Shown here: piece after piece, positions 28,094 to 38,724 of the stretch
Numbering within the stretch: position 1 is the stretch's first letter
Layout: each line of letters starts with the position of its first letter
Origin: Acinetobacter equi
Lineage (GTDB): Bacteria > Pseudomonadota > Gammaproteobacteria > Pseudomonadales > Moraxellaceae
Direction: 5' to 3'
DNA: 64,000 nucleotides
Assembly (NCBI RefSeq): GCF_001307195.1
Contig: NZ_CP012808.1
Location: 2,852,001 to 2,916,000, forward strand
The notes under the pieces: generated by a model
Told to the model about the DNA's origin: nothing
The model's input: only the letters and a program-made list of their open reading frames with translations
Database searches by the model: none
Made by a program: the position numbers and the translations under genes

Positions 28094-29218
28094 CTAAAAT
28101 CTTTCCCTTATGATTTTCCATGATTGAGTCCTTTTTGCCACACATGGTTGAACTTTAATATTTGTACTAATTTTTCCACCATTTACTGCATCCATACATT
28201 GTCCTGTCGCTACATGTAAATATTGATGTTTAGAAGGAATTGATAACCAACGCTGATTTCCACTTTGATTACATGGTTCAGCCACCACACTTTTTTCTTT
28301 ATCAACACCTAAACACATTGATTGCTCAACCAATTTTAATTGGTGAGTACCACTAATTTGCATTTTTTGATTATGATTAAATTGACAAACATATAACCCC
28401 ATTTTATTTCCGCTTGCTAAACTATCAGCGCAAAAACCAAGAACACCATTTTTCAACATGAATGCTGGTTGTTTTATATATGATTTTGAATTAATTGTAG
28501 AAATACAATCTCCTTCCAAAGTACAAAATGACTCAGCAACACGAGAGCAAGCACCATATATTTCTGTCGAAGCACTTATTGCTTTAACCCCATTGGCACT
28601 GGGTTTAAAAAATATATTCGTTGTCGCTGGAACTTCACTACACTGGCGATATTCCTGCTCAGCTTGGGCATAATTTTCAACAAATTGAGTTAATTCAGGC
28701 TTTAAGCCACCCCATGACTTAGGAATTCGAATTTCACCTATTACTGTTGCTTTATCTGTACTTAAATCAATGACGCGAGATTGCCAAACTTGTTCTTTTT
28801 CATTTTGCCCCACCCTTGACCAAACAAATTGGTAACGCTGACCTTCTTTCCACGAATAATCAATCAGACAAGAAACACCCGAACCTTCATGAGAAAAGTA
28901 TGAACATTCTGCACCTTTTATTTTATTCCAACCCTTTGCATTCCAAATTGAAAATATAGCTTTTTTTGTGCGTCCATCATTTTGTTGCAACCCCGTATAT
29001 CCACCATCAACCTTTTCAAATTGAAATTGATTCGCCCAAAATGTAAGCCCATCATGACCTGGCTCATGCGTAATTTGAAAATCTGCTTTCATTTCATCAT
29101 ACCCCCCCTTTTTTATAGGAAAGTTATAATAATTTGCGACCATGCCACCTGGAGAAACAGCATAAATATTAGTCGAAAACAATAGTGCCAAAACAAATAG
29201 TTTTAATATATTCAGCAT
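28094..29218 (-). CDS. Secreted protein with DUF3472-like and ricin-type beta-trefoil lectin domains
   Basis: The 374-residue protein starts with a signal peptide (cleavage probably after STNIYA, about residue 20). Residues about 25-190 resemble DUF3472: GYTGLQQNDGRTKKAIFSIW, then HEGSGVSCLIDYSWKEGQRYQF. Residues about 250-372 form a ricin B-type trefoil with repeated C-x-x and Q-x-W elements (NQRWLSIP, TQSWKIIRE, CMDAVNGG). Such trefoils usually bind carbohydrate. Ten or more cysteines suggest disulfides. It is a single gene. An extracellular or periplasmic glycan-binding role is plausible; the DUF3472 match is by eye and has no known activity. Confidence 0.7.
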   Translation of the reverse strand: MLNILKLFVLALLFSTNIYAVSPGGMVANYYNFPIKKGGYDEMKADFQITHEPGHDGLTFWANQFQFEKVDGGYTGLQQNDGRTKKAIFSIWNAKGWNKIKGAECSYFSHEGSGVSCLIDYSWKEGQRYQFVWSRVGQNEKEQVWQSRVIDLSTDKATVIGEIRIPKSWGGLKPELTQFVENYAQAEQEYRQCSEVPATTNIFFKPSANGVKAISASTEIYGACSRVAESFCTLEGDCISTINSKSYIKQPAFMLKNGVLGFCADSLASGNKMGLYVCQFNHNQKMQISGTHQLKLVEQSMCLGVDKEKSVVAEPCNQSGNQRWLSIPSKHQYLHVATGQCMDAVNGGKISTNIKVQPCVAKRTQSWKIIRERF

Positions 29219-29409
29219 GATAAAACTCCCTTTTTTTATATTTATTCAAGCTTAGTTTGTTTGTTTTTACTTCTTAGAAAATTATCTCATATTATATGTA
29301 TTAATAATGTATCGTTTTGATCATCTATTTATAAATTCACCTTAAATATTTAAATAAAATATTTAAATCAATTTATTATTTTAATTTTAAGTTTTTCGCA
29401 ACGTTATGA

Positions 29410-29438
29410 TTGGTGAATGTTGCTTTTTCCGTTATAAT
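29410..29438 (+). promoter_or_regulatory. Probable alaS sigma-70 promoter
   Basis: TATAAT at 29433-29438 is preceded by TTGGTG at 29410-29415 with a 17-bp spacer. The -10 is perfect; the -35 is moderate. Confidence 0.6.
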
Positions 29439-29466
29439 TTGGCGTTTTTAAAATTTTAAGCCAGCC

Positions 29467-29514
29467 TATCAAGTCACTTTTTCTCCTAATAACTTGGACT
29501 TGATACGCTATTAG
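29467..29514 (+). repeat. Overlapping inverted repeats in alaS leader
   Basis: TATCAAGTC (29467-29475) pairs with GACTTGATA (29497-29505). CTAATA (29486-29491) pairs with TATTAG (29509-29514). The two stems interlock and could not form together as simple hairpins. Confidence 0.5.
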
Positions 29515-29544
29515 CCAAATCGAAATTTATGGAGTGACTTGGTT

Positions 29545-32241
29545 GTGAGTACTCGTCTTATGACATCCGCTGAAATTCGCGAAGCTTTCCTAAGCTATTT
29601 TGAATCGCAAGGGCATACACGTGTCGCGTCGAGTTCACTTGTTCCGGCCAACGACCCAACATTATTATTTACAAATGCTGGTATGAACCAGTTTAAAGAC
29701 TGTTTCCTTGGTCTTGAAAAACGTGACTATGTTCGTGCAACATCTTCACAAAAATGCGTACGTGCTGGTGGTAAACACAACGATTTAGATAATGTGGGTT
29801 ACACAGCTCGTCACCATACATTCTTTGAAATGTTAGGTAATTTCTCTTTTGGTGATTACTTTAAACATGATGCAATCAAATTCGCTTGGGAATTCCTCAC
29901 AGGTGATAAATGGTTAGCACTTCCTAAAGATAAACTTTACGTTACTGTTTATCATACAGATGACGAAGCATTTGATATTTGGAACAAAGAAGTTGGTTTG
30001 GATGCAAGCCGTATTATCCGTATTGGCGATAATAAAGGTGAAAAATACGCATCAGATAACTTCTGGGCAATGGGTGATACTGGCCCTTGTGGTCCATGTT
30101 CTGAAATTTTCTTTGACCATGGCGATCATATCTGGGGCGGCTTACCTGGCACACCTGAAGAAGATGGCGACCGTTTCATTGAAATTTGGAACAACGTATT
30201 CATGCAGTTCAATCGTACTGCTGATGGCGTGTTACACCCTCTTCCAGCTCCATCTGTTGATACAGGTATGGGCTTAGAACGTATTTCTGCTGTTCTACAA
30301 CACGTAAACTCAAACTACGAAATCGATCTATTCCAAAATTTACTTAAGGCTGCGGCTGAAATCATTGGTTTAGATACTTCTGAACTTGAAGCAAAAGCTC
30401 AAGCAGAAGGTAAATCTGTTATTGAATATCCAGCATCTTTAAAAGTTGTTGCTGACCATGCACGTTCATGCTGTTTCTTAATTGCTGATGGCGTAAACCC
30501 TTCAAATGAAGGGCGTGGTTATGTACTTCGTCGTATCATCCGTCGTGCAGTACGTCACGGTAACAAATTGGGTGCGACAGGTTCATTCTTCCACAAAATG
30601 TTGAAGCCTTTAATCGAAGTGATGGGTGCTGCATATCCTGAACTTACGGCGAACCAAGCACGTATCGAAGCGCAACTTCTTAAAGAAGAAGAGCAATTTG
30701 CTAAAACTTTAGAGCAAGGTTTGAAATTGCTTGAAGGCGAATTAACTCAACTTAAAGGTTCTGTAATCCCTGGTGAAGTTGTATTTAAACTTTATGATAC
30801 TTACGGCTTCCCAACGGATTTAACTGCTGATATTGCACGTGAACGTGATTTAACAATTGATGAAGCAGGCTTTGAAGTTGAAATGGCAGCTCAACGTCAA
30901 CGCGCACGTGATGCTGGTAAATTTGCTGTAGATTACAACTCTATTGTAAAAGTTGAAGGCGAAACTCAATTTGATGGCTATGATGCAACTCAAGGGCAAG
31001 GTCAAATTGTTGCAATCTACAAAGATGGTGAACAAGTTGATGAAGTCGTAGAAGGCGATGAAGCCCTAATCGTACTTAACCAAACACCTTTCTATGCAGA
31101 AAGTGGTGGTCAAATTGGCGATACTGGTATCTTTAAAAACGATACGGGCATTTTCGAAGTTCAAGATACCAAAAAATCTGGTGGCGCATTTGTACACCAA
31201 GGTATCGTGACGATGGGTAGCTTAAAAGCAACTCAAGCTGTTGAAGCTATTGTAAAAGCAGATTTACGTGCCGCAACTGCTCGCAATCACTCTGCAACTC
31301 ACCTTCTACATGCTGCATTACGTCAAATTTTAGGTACTCACGTACAACAAAAAGGTTCTCTTGTTGCATCTGATATCTTACGTTTTGACTTTGCTAACGA
31401 CCAACCAGTTTCATTTGAACAATTACAAGAAATTGAACGTCTTGTAAATGCTGAAGTTATTGCAAATACACCTGTAAGCACTGAACTATTAGACATCGAA
31501 TCTGCAAAAGCAAAAGGTGCGATGATGTTGTTCGGTGAAAAATATGGCGATGAAGTACGCGTACTTTCAATGGGTTCAGTGATTGATGAGAAAAACTTCT
31601 CGATCGAACTTTGTGGTGGTATCCATGTAAATCGTACGGGTGATATTGGTCTATTCAAGATTACTTCTGAAGGTGGTGTTGCTGCAGGTATTCGTCGTAT
31701 TGAAGCAGTTACAGGCACTAAAGCTGTTGAAGTAGCTCAAAAAGCAGATCGTGACATTCACGCAATTAACGATTTGTTAAAAGCGCAAAAAGATCAAACT
31801 CTGGAAAAAGTTGAAAATCTTGCATCTACTGCTACTAGCCTTCAAAAGCAAATTGAACAACTCAACCAAAAACTTGCAAACTTCCAAGCAACTGAACTTT
31901 TAAGCCAAGTTCAGACAATTGCAGGTCGTTCAACATTAATCACAACTGTTCAAAATACAGATGCGAAATCACTTCGCAACTTACATGACGGTGTGAAATC
32001 AAAATTAGACAATGCAGTAATTGTACTTGCAGGTGTTGAAGGCGATAAAGTAAGCCTTATTGCATCTGTAGCGAAAGAATTTACTGCGTCTATTAAAGCA
32101 GGTGACATCATCAAACACTTAGGTCAAGAGCTAGGTGGTAAAGGTGGTGGTAAACCTGACTTAGCACAAGGTGGCGCGCCACTCAACGAGAAGTTACAAC
32201 CTGTTATGGCAAGCTTAGTAGCTTGGCTTGAAGCAAAATAA
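29545..32241 (+). CDS. alaS: Alanyl-tRNA synthetase
   Basis: The protein of about 898 residues is a complete AlaRS. It has a class II aminoacylation core ([21 protein letters not shown] and [18 protein letters not shown]), an editing domain with zinc-site motifs [11 protein letters not shown] and [10 protein letters not shown], a coiled segment (about residues 735-765) and a C-terminal glycine-rich [14 protein letters not shown] block. It charges tRNA-Ala and hydrolyses mischarged Ser or Gly. Three in-frame starts exist: TTG 29539, GTG 29545 and ATG 29560. GGAG at 29531-29534 best fits GTG 29545. Confidence 0.97.
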   Translation: MSTRLMTSAEIREAFLSYFESQGHTRVASSSLVPANDPTLLFTNAGMNQFKDCFLGLEKRDYVRATSSQKCVRAGGKHNDLDNVGYTARHHTFFEMLGNFSFGDYFKHDAIKFAWEFLTGDKWLALPKDKLYVTVYHTDDEAFDIWNKEVGLDASRIIRIGDNKGEKYASDNFWAMGDTGPCGPCSEIFFDHGDHIWGGLPGTPEEDGDRFIEIWNNVFMQFNRTADGVLHPLPAPSVDTGMGLERISAVLQHVNSNYEIDLFQNLLKAAAEIIGLDTSELEAKAQAEGKSVIEYPASLKVVADHARSCCFLIADGVNPSNEGRGYVLRRIIRRAVRHGNKLGATGSFFHKMLKPLIEVMGAAYPELTANQARIEAQLLKEEEQFAKTLEQGLKLLEGELTQLKGSVIPGEVVFKLYDTYGFPTDLTADIARERDLTIDEAGFEVEMAAQRQRARDAGKFAVDYNSIVKVEGETQFDGYDATQGQGQIVAIYKDGEQVDEVVEGDEALIVLNQTPFYAESGGQIGDTGIFKNDTGIFEVQDTKKSGGAFVHQGIVTMGSLKATQAVEAIVKADLRAATARNHSATHLLHAALRQILGTHVQQKGSLVASDILRFDFANDQPVSFEQLQEIERLVNAEVIANTPVSTELLDIESAKAKGAMMLFGEKYGDEVRVLSMGSVIDEKNFSIELCGGIHVNRTGDIGLFKITSEGGVAAGIRRIEAVTGTKAVEVAQKADRDIHAINDLLKAQKDQTLEKVENLASTATSLQKQIEQLNQKLANFQATELLSQVQTIAGRSTLITTVQNTDAKSLRNLHDGVKSKLDNAVIVLAGVEGDKVSLIASVAKEFTASIKAGDIIKHLGQELGGKGGGKPDLAQGGAPLNEKLQPVMASLVAWLEAK

Positions 32242-32259
32242 CTTCACCTTTTGTGTAAC

Positions 32260-32285
32260 TGATCCTGATAGGTACATCAGGATCA
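32260..32285 (+). repeat. Perfect hairpin between alaS and lysC
   Basis: TGATCCTGAT / ATCAGGATCA is a perfect 10-bp stem with a 6-nt loop (AGGTAC), 20 bp before the lysC start and lacking a T run. Confidence 0.65.
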
Positions 32286-32304
32286 TGGCTTATATGGAAC
32301 AACT

Positions 32305-33585
32305 ATGGCATTAATCGTTCAAAAATATGGCGGTACTTCTATGGGTACTCCCGAGCGCATTTTAAATGTTGCTCGTCGTGTAAAGCGCTGGCACGACCAC
32401 GGTCACAAGGTGGTTGTCGTTGTATCAGCAATGAGTGGGGAAACAAACCGCTTATTGGCGCTTGCAAAAGCCATTACTGAAACCCCAGATCCACGAGAAT
32501 TAGACCAAATGGTATCTACGGGTGAACAAGTAACGATTTCTATGTTAGCAATGGCACTCAATTCCATTGGTGTACAAGCAACATCTTTGACAGGTCGCCA
32601 AGTCGGTATTAAAACTGACAGCGCATTTACCAAAGCACGTATTGAAGCAATTGATACAGATGTAATGACAAACCACCTCGATTCTGGTCGTGTCATTATT
32701 GTTGCTGGCTTCCAAGGTGTAGATGAACACGGTAATACAACAACATTAGGTCGTGGTGGTTCAGATACAACAGGTGTTGCACTCGCTGCTGCACTCAAAG
32801 CTGATGAATGCCAAATTTATACAGATGTTGATGGCGTATATACAACCGACCCACGCGTTGCCCCAAAAGCGAAAAAAGTTGATCGTATTTCATTTGAAGA
32901 AATGCTTGAAATGGCATCACTTGGTTCAAAAGTTTTACAGATTCGCTCTGTAGAATTTGCAGGAAAATACCAAGTCCCTTTACGCGTATTATCTAGTTTT
33001 GATAATGACGATGATGGCGCATTCGACGAAGAGTTTAAGAAAAACGTCGGAACACTAATCACCACTGAAGCGGAAAATAACATGGAACAACCAATTATCT
33101 CAGGTATCGCGTTTAACCGTGACGAAGCAAAATTAACAATTCTAGGTGTGCCTGATGAACCAGGTATTGCTTCAAACATTTTGTGCCCAATTGGTGATGC
33201 AAATGTTGAAGTCGATATGATCATCCAAAACGTCGAAGAAGATGGTACGACTGATTTCACATTTACAGTAAACCGTGGTGAACTTGCCAAAGCAAAATCA
33301 ATTTTAGAAGCAACAGCAAAAGAAATCGGTGCTCGTGAAGTCGCTACTCGTGATGATATTGTTAAAGTATCAATCGTTGGTGTTGGTATGCGTTCACATG
33401 CTGGTGTTGCAAGTAAAATGTTTACAGCTCTTGCGAAAGAAGGCATCAACATTTTGATGATTTCAACATCAGAAATCAAAATTTCTGTCATTATTGATGA
33501 GAAATATTTAGAACTTGCTGTTCGTGCATTACACACTGCTTTCGGTTTAGACCGTGAGCATGGTGAATCAAGCGCTCGTGCTTAA
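32305..33585 (+). CDS. lysC: Aspartate kinase
   Basis: The 426-residue protein has the aspartokinase start VQKYGGTSMGTPERI, the kinase blocks FTKARI and TTLGRGGSDTTGVALAAAL, and two C-terminal ACT domains (from about residue 265; LGVPDEPGIASNI and GVGMRSHAGVASKMF). It phosphorylates aspartate, the entry step to lysine, threonine and methionine; dapD of the lysine branch is at 61631. The length matches the Pseudomonas-type lysine/threonine-inhibited enzyme. It follows alaS by 63 bp, the alaS-lysC-csrA order seen in gammaproteobacteria. Confidence 0.97.
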   Translation: MALIVQKYGGTSMGTPERILNVARRVKRWHDHGHKVVVVVSAMSGETNRLLALAKAITETPDPRELDQMVSTGEQVTISMLAMALNSIGVQATSLTGRQVGIKTDSAFTKARIEAIDTDVMTNHLDSGRVIIVAGFQGVDEHGNTTTLGRGGSDTTGVALAAALKADECQIYTDVDGVYTTDPRVAPKAKKVDRISFEEMLEMASLGSKVLQIRSVEFAGKYQVPLRVLSSFDNDDDGAFDEEFKKNVGTLITTEAENNMEQPIISGIAFNRDEAKLTILGVPDEPGIASNILCPIGDANVEVDMIIQNVEEDGTTDFTFTVNRGELAKAKSILEATAKEIGAREVATRDDIVKVSIVGVGMRSHAGVASKMFTALAKEGINILMISTSEIKISVIIDEKYLELAVRALHTAFGLDREHGESSARA

Positions 33586-33642
33586 TTCACATTTTTATTA
33601 TATTTCGCTTAAAATTTCACACTTTAAAGCAATATAAAAAAT

Positions 33643-33670
33643 GAGCTACTAGTACTTGCACTAGTAGCTC
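33643..33670. repeat. Perfect 11-bp hairpin after lysC
   Basis: GAGCTACTAGT / ACTAGTAGCTC with a 6-nt loop (ACTTGC). It has no T run, so it is not a classical terminator. It lies between lysC and csrA. Confidence 0.6.
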
Positions 33671-33821
33671 TGATATATTCTAATAAAGAGAATTTATAAT
33701 TTAAACAATTTTGTATCCAACATGATGTTTATCACAAAATTCTGTTAAAATTTATAAACTTTAAGTTGTGTCTTTTCCTATTTTTAAAATTGCAAGTTTA
33801 GCGTTTTGCAAGGAGATAAAC

Positions 33822-34073
33822 ATGCTGATTCTAACCCGACGTGTCGGTGAAACATTAATGATTGGGGATCAAGTCAGTGTAACTGTGCTTGGTGTAAAAG
33901 GTAACCAGGTACGTATTGGTGTGAATGCTCCTAAAGAAGTATCTGTTCACCGTGAAGAAATTTATCAACGTATTCAGCACGAACGTGCTATGCATGAACA
34001 TCTTCAACATATCGATCAAGATTATCAACCTTCTTTTGAAGATGATAATTACCAAAAAGACTTTAATCGATAA
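33822..34073 (+). CDS. csrA: Carbon storage regulator CsrA
   Basis: The true start is ATG 33822, directly downstream of a near-perfect ribosome-binding site (AAGGAGAT), giving 83 residues rather than the longer frame from 33768. [15 protein letters not shown] and [18 protein letters not shown] are diagnostic of this RNA-binding dimer, which represses or stabilises mRNAs by binding GGA motifs. A C-terminal extension of about 20 residues ([16 protein letters not shown]) goes beyond the 61-residue E. coli protein, as is usual in Acinetobacter. It follows lysC and is ended by a terminator. Confidence 0.96.
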   Translation: MLILTRRVGETLMIGDQVSVTVLGVKGNQVRIGVNAPKEVSVHREEIYQRIQHERAMHEHLQHIDQDYQPSFEDDNYQKDFNR

Positions 34074-34091
34074 AATTAAAATCTTTTAAAT

Positions 34092-34114
34092 AAAGCGGCT
34101 TATTAGCCGCTTTA
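34092..34114. terminator. csrA terminator
   Basis: AAAGCGGCT / AGCCGCTTT stem between convergent csrA and rnhB; T-rich sequence follows on the plus strand. Confidence 0.8.
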
Positions 34115-34141
34115 AATTTGCCTTTTAAACTCAGTAAAATA

Positions 34142-34717
34142 TTATTCCAATGCCTCTAAGACCTTGCGTACAGGACCAAAGCTACGTCTATGCTCTGCAA
34201 TTACACCATGTTCAGCTATTGCTTCAAAATGTGCCTTTGTTGGATAGCCTTTATGCTTCGCAAAACCATATTGTGGATATTTAGCATCAAGTTCAATCAT
34301 TGCATGATCTCGTGTAACTTTCGCCAAAATACTTGCTGCTGAAATTTCAGGATGTAAAGCATCCCCTCCAATAATCGCATCACAACTCATCATTAAACCT
34401 TGTGGAATTTTATTTCCGTCCACAAGCACATGATCTGGCTGAATATTCAGCTTTTCAACAGCACGACGCATCGCCAATAAAGAAGCCTGAAGAATATTAA
34501 TTTCATCAATTTCTTCTGCAGAGCTTTCAGCAATTGCCCATGCCAAAGCTTTTTCTTTAATCTCAATAAAAAGTTTTTCACGCTTTTTTTCAGTTAATTT
34601 TTTAGAGTCATTTAATCCTTCAATTGGATTATTTGGATCCAAAATTACAGCCGCCGCAACAACAGATCCAACCAATGGACCACGCCCCGCCTCATCTGCA
34701 CCTGCAATTTTCATCAT
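34142..34717 (-). CDS. rnhB: Ribonuclease HII
   Basis: The protein has the RNase HII signature [23 protein letters not shown] with the first acidic pair (Asp, Glu), the DGNKIP segment, and [17 protein letters not shown], ending with the C-terminal helix region [20 protein letters not shown]. It nicks RNA-DNA junctions to remove ribonucleotides. The frame opens at GTG 34732, but GGTGGGA lies six bases before ATG 34717, giving 191 residues. Confidence 0.95.
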   Translation of the reverse strand: MMKIAGADEAGRGPLVGSVVAAAVILDPNNPIEGLNDSKKLTEKKREKLFIEIKEKALAWAIAESSAEEIDEINILQASLLAMRRAVEKLNIQPDHVLVDGNKIPQGLMMSCDAIIGGDALHPEISAASILAKVTRDHAMIELDAKYPQYGFAKHKGYPTKAHFEAIAEHGVIAEHRRSFGPVRKVLEALE

Positions 34718-34763
34718 TTCAAATCCCACCACATCAAAATATTCTCAATAATCCATGAATAAA

Positions 34764-35105
34764 TTATTTAAAAGATTGAATTAAACATGAATTAATAGTA
34801 CCAGCTACAGCATTTGCAACCATAGCATTATAACTATTCGAATTTACCACAGCATTTGCAGCATTATATGGCGCTTTTTGCGTGACACAGCTACAGACCT
34901 CTTTCTCTACCGCTTTTTGTTGCGATTTAGTCATAAGTTTCGTTCCCACACGCCAAACATCATATGTATCTAATTCAGCAGAACATTTTGCATTCACAGC
35001 TTTCTTAAAAGCAATTTGTCCAATTTGAGAACTTGATGAATTATTCGTACCCGTTGCACAAGCAGTTAAAATCAATGCAGACAATAGTAAAGTTATTTTT
35101 TTCAA
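34764..35105 (-). CDS. Small cysteine-patterned lipoprotein, unknown function
   Basis: The 113-residue protein has a lipoprotein signal (MKKITLLLSALILTAC; Cys16). The mature part shows C-x8-VWR ... VCSCV ... C (KCSAELDTYDVWR, EKEVCSCVTQK, NSCLIQ). The same spacing occurs in the exported protein at 35922-36275, only 800 bp away, so the two are probably paralogues. No known domain is recognised. The four mature cysteines suggest disulfides or metal binding. Confidence 0.7.
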   Translation of the reverse strand: MKKITLLLSALILTACATGTNNSSSSQIGQIAFKKAVNAKCSAELDTYDVWRVGTKLMTKSQQKAVEKEVCSCVTQKAPYNAANAVVNSNSYNAMVANAVAGTINSCLIQSFK

Positions 35106-35301
35106 TGCCTTTCAGCCTATAATAAAAGAGGTATATTTTGCCTAAATATCATTAATTAAGAAATATTTTATTTGATTTTTATATAATCCCACTCAACTTG
35201 CTAACTGTTTCATTATACAAACGAAACGTTCCACATATAATCTTTTCTTTCAAAATAAATACTTATAACATAATCAATCAATAATCGAATAATCTTAAAA
35301 A

Positions 35302-35856
35302 ATGAAAAAACCAACAGAACACTACACACGAACAGCCCAATATTTACACTGGATTATGGCTCTCATCTTTATTTTTGTTTGGCTTCTCGGTTTTTATAGT
35401 GGCAATTTTCTAAGCTATGAAGTAAATGGTAGCTTCAAAGGTGATATCACCTCACTTCATAAAAATATTGCTACACTCATTATCTTTTTAGTTGTGATTC
35501 GCATTTTTTGGCGCTATACCAACCCTATTCCAACACTTCCATCAACAATGTCACCCATGATGAAAAAGATGGCTCATGTAGGTCATCTTGCTCTTTATTT
35601 CATGTTGCTTGCATTACCTATTACAGGTTGCTTATTTAGTTGGAGTGCCGGATATCCAGCACCTGTACTTTATTTATTTAATATTCCTGCATTAATTGAT
35701 AAAAACCCTGAAATACTTGCTGTTGTGAAGCCTCTGCATATTTGGTTGTCTTGGGCTGCAGGCTTACTAATAGTTGGTCATTTTATCGCCGCATTGAAGC
35801 ATCATTTTATAGATAAAGATAACGTATTAAATAGTATGACTAAACAACCTAAGTAA
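35302..35856 (+). CDS. Cytochrome b561-type membrane protein (CybB family)
   Basis: The 184-residue protein has four probable membrane spans and histidines placed for two b hemes: the first in YTRTAQYLHWIMAL, then LHKNIATLIIF, AHVGHLALYFMLL, and the last region KPLHIWLSWAAGLLIVGHF. This is the pattern of the b561/CybB family (ubiquinol or superoxide oxidase activity in E. coli). Its gene lies between two divergently placed small cysteine-rich exported proteins. Function here is inferred from family only. Confidence 0.85.
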   Translation: MKKPTEHYTRTAQYLHWIMALIFIFVWLLGFYSGNFLSYEVNGSFKGDITSLHKNIATLIIFLVVIRIFWRYTNPIPTLPSTMSPMMKKMAHVGHLALYFMLLALPITGCLFSWSAGYPAPVLYLFNIPALIDKNPEILAVVKPLHIWLSWAAGLLIVGHFIAALKHHFIDKDNVLNSMTKQPK

Positions 35857-35866
35857 AAATCAAATA

Positions 35867-35898
35867 AAAAGTCTACTTTAATCACAAAGTAGACTTTT
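35867..35898. terminator. Bidirectional terminator
   Basis: AAAAGTCTACTTT / AAAGTAGACTTTT, a perfect 13-bp stem between convergent genes. Confidence 0.9.
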
Positions 35899-35921
35899 CC
35901 ATTTACGTGCTTAAATTAAAA

Positions 35922-36275
35922 TTAATCTAATATTTCTTGCGTACATTTTCTTAAACTTTTAAGCACTGCTTTAGAAATAATATCTTTCTGTGTATCAACA
36001 TCTGTAATTGCCTTTATAGATGCATTTTGTGCAATATCTTTATTCACACATTGGCAAACTGCCCTTTTTGTTGCACTTTGCTCTTGCGGAGATTTCATAA
36101 TTAATGCGTTACGCCAAACTTTAGAGTCATTCACTTCTCTAAGGCACTGCATCTCAACCACAGATTCTACACTTTTTGATCCAGCAGGTGCAGCAAATGC
36201 ATTTGCGGAAAGGATTACCCATCCTAACAATGCAATTCGACCCATGACAGCTACCAATTGATTTTGCATATACAT
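35922..36275 (-). CDS. Small exported cysteine-patterned protein, unknown function
   Basis: The frame encodes 117 residues with an N-terminal signal segment (MGRIALLGWVILSANAFA) and no lipobox, so it is probably periplasmic. The mature part shows C-x8-VWR ... VCQCV ... C (QCLREVNDSKVWR, KRAVCQCVNK, RKCTQE), matching the lipoprotein at 34764-35105. The start is uncertain: ATG 36275, 36269 or 36245 are all in frame, and the last places the signal peptide at the true N terminus. The function is unknown. Confidence 0.65.
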   Translation of the reverse strand: MYMQNQLVAVMGRIALLGWVILSANAFAAPAGSKSVESVVEMQCLREVNDSKVWRNALIMKSPQEQSATKRAVCQCVNKDIAQNASIKAITDVDTQKDIISKAVLKSLRKCTQEILD

Positions 36276-36336
36276 TGATGATAAATAAACAGCGACTTTA
36301 CTGTATATTTATCATACAACATTTCAATAAAAATAA

Positions 36337-37386
<1,050 letters not shown>

Positions 37387-37401
37387 TTATTGCTTGATGG
37401 T

Positions 37402-38724
37402 TTAGCCACCAAACAATGCAAATTTTAATGCCCAAAGTACTGCAACAATCCAAACCATATAAGGTACAGATTTCGCCTTTCCTGTAAGCAATTTAATTAA
37501 TGCGTAGCTAATAAAGCCCATCGCAATACCATCAGCAATTGAGTATGCAAATGGCATAAAAATAATGGTTAAAAATGCAGGTACAGCTTCTGTAATATCA
37601 TCCCACTCGATGTGAATAATACCTTGAATCATCAACACACCAACAAATAATAATGCTGGAGCAGTTGCAAAACCCGGAACGGATTGGGCAAGCGGTGCTA
37701 AAAATAAACATGCAATAAATAAAATACCCACAACAATTGCAGTCAAGCCCGTACGCCCACCTGCTGCAACACCAGCAGATGATTCAATGTATGGTGTTGT
37801 TGATGATGTACCTAAAGCAGCACCCGCTACAATTGCCGTAGAATCAGCAAAAAGTGCTTTCTTTAAGCGAGGTAATTTGCCATCTTTCAGTAAACCTGCT
37901 CTATGAGAAACACCAACCAATGTTCCTGTAGAATCGAACAAATCAACCAAGAAGAAAACAAAAATAACGCCAATCAAACTCGCTTCAAACAGACCAGTAA
38001 AATCCATTTGCATGAATGTTGGAGCCATAGATGGAATTTCACCTACAACACCTTTAAAATCATTATAGCCCATCAAAGTTGCAATCGCTGTCACAACTAA
38101 AATACTAATAATAATCGCACCACGCACTTTAAACTGATGCATGATGACTACAAGTAAAAAGCCAAATAATGCAAGCAAGACCGAAGGCTGTTTTAAATCA
38201 CCCAAGCCAACTAAAGTTGCTGGATTATCAACAATAATTCCAGCATTTTTAAGTGCCACAAGCGCTAAGAACAGACCAATACCACCACCAATTGCCAACT
38301 TCAGTGACATTGGAATCGCATTTACAATGGCTTCTCGAATTTTAAACATACTGATTGCGATAAACACACAACCAGAAATAAAGACTGCCGCTAATGCTGT
38401 CTGCCATGGTACACCCATGCCTAAACAAACCGAGTATGTAAAGTACGCGTTTAATCCCATACCTGGTGCAAGTGCAATTGGATAATTTGCTATGAGCCCC
38501 ATAACAAAACAACCAATAGCAGCTGCTAAACAGGTTGCTACAAAGACAGCTCCGTGATCCATCCCTGTTTCGGATAAAATCATTGGATTAACAATAATGA
38601 TGTAACACATCGTTAAAAATGTTGTTACACCCGCTAAAACTTCTGTACGAAAACTTGTTTTATTTTCGCTCAGCTTAAACAACCGTTCTAGCAAATTCTC
38701 TGAAGATGGATTAGGAGTCGTCAT
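37402..38724 (-). CDS. NCS2-family purine permease
   Basis: The 440-residue protein has about 12-14 membrane spans and the AzgA-type NCS2 features: NKTSFRTEVLAGVTTFLTMCYII at the start, NPMILSETGMDHGAVFVATC, the APGMGLNAYFTYSV motif, LFDSTGTLVGVSHRAGLL, and SSTTPYIESSAGVAAGGRTGLTA. These carriers import adenine, guanine or hypoxanthine with protons. The adjoining adenine deaminase suggests adenine or hypoxanthine as substrate. No purine riboswitch was recognised upstream. Confidence 0.92.
   Translation of the reverse strand: MTTPNPSSENLLERLFKLSENKTSFRTEVLAGVTTFLTMCYIIIVNPMILSETGMDHGAVFVATCLAAAIGCFVMGLIANYPIALAPGMGLNAYFTYSVCLGMGVPWQTALAAVFISGCVFIAISMFKIREAIVNAIPMSLKLAIGGGIGLFLALVALKNAGIIVDNPATLVGLGDLKQPSVLLALFGFLLVVIMHQFKVRGAIIISILVVTAIATLMGYNDFKGVVGEIPSMAPTFMQMDFTGLFEASLIGVIFVFFLVDLFDSTGTLVGVSHRAGLLKDGKLPRLKKALFADSTAIVAGAALGTSSTTPYIESSAGVAAGGRTGLTAIVVGILFIACLFLAPLAQSVPGFATAPALLFVGVLMIQGIIHIEWDDITEAVPAFLTIIFMPFAYSIADGIAMGFISYALIKLLTGKAKSVPYMVWIVAVLWALKFALFGG

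Larger units (their letters stand above)
29219..29544. other. alaS promoter and leader region
   Basis: A gap of just over 300 bp between divergent genes. The left half is AT-rich with nothing recognisable. The right half holds the alaS promoter (29410-29438) and a leader of about 100 nt with two overlapping inverted repeats. Confidence 0.6.

Noticed and set aside
32817..33536. A 239-codon antisense frame within lysC
   Set aside because: It is fully antisense to a complete aspartokinase and has no recognisable protein features; a codon-bias artefact.
33768..33821. N-terminal extension of CsrA by 18 residues
   Set aside because: CsrA proteins begin MLILTRR, and a near-perfect ribosome-binding site directly precedes ATG 33822.
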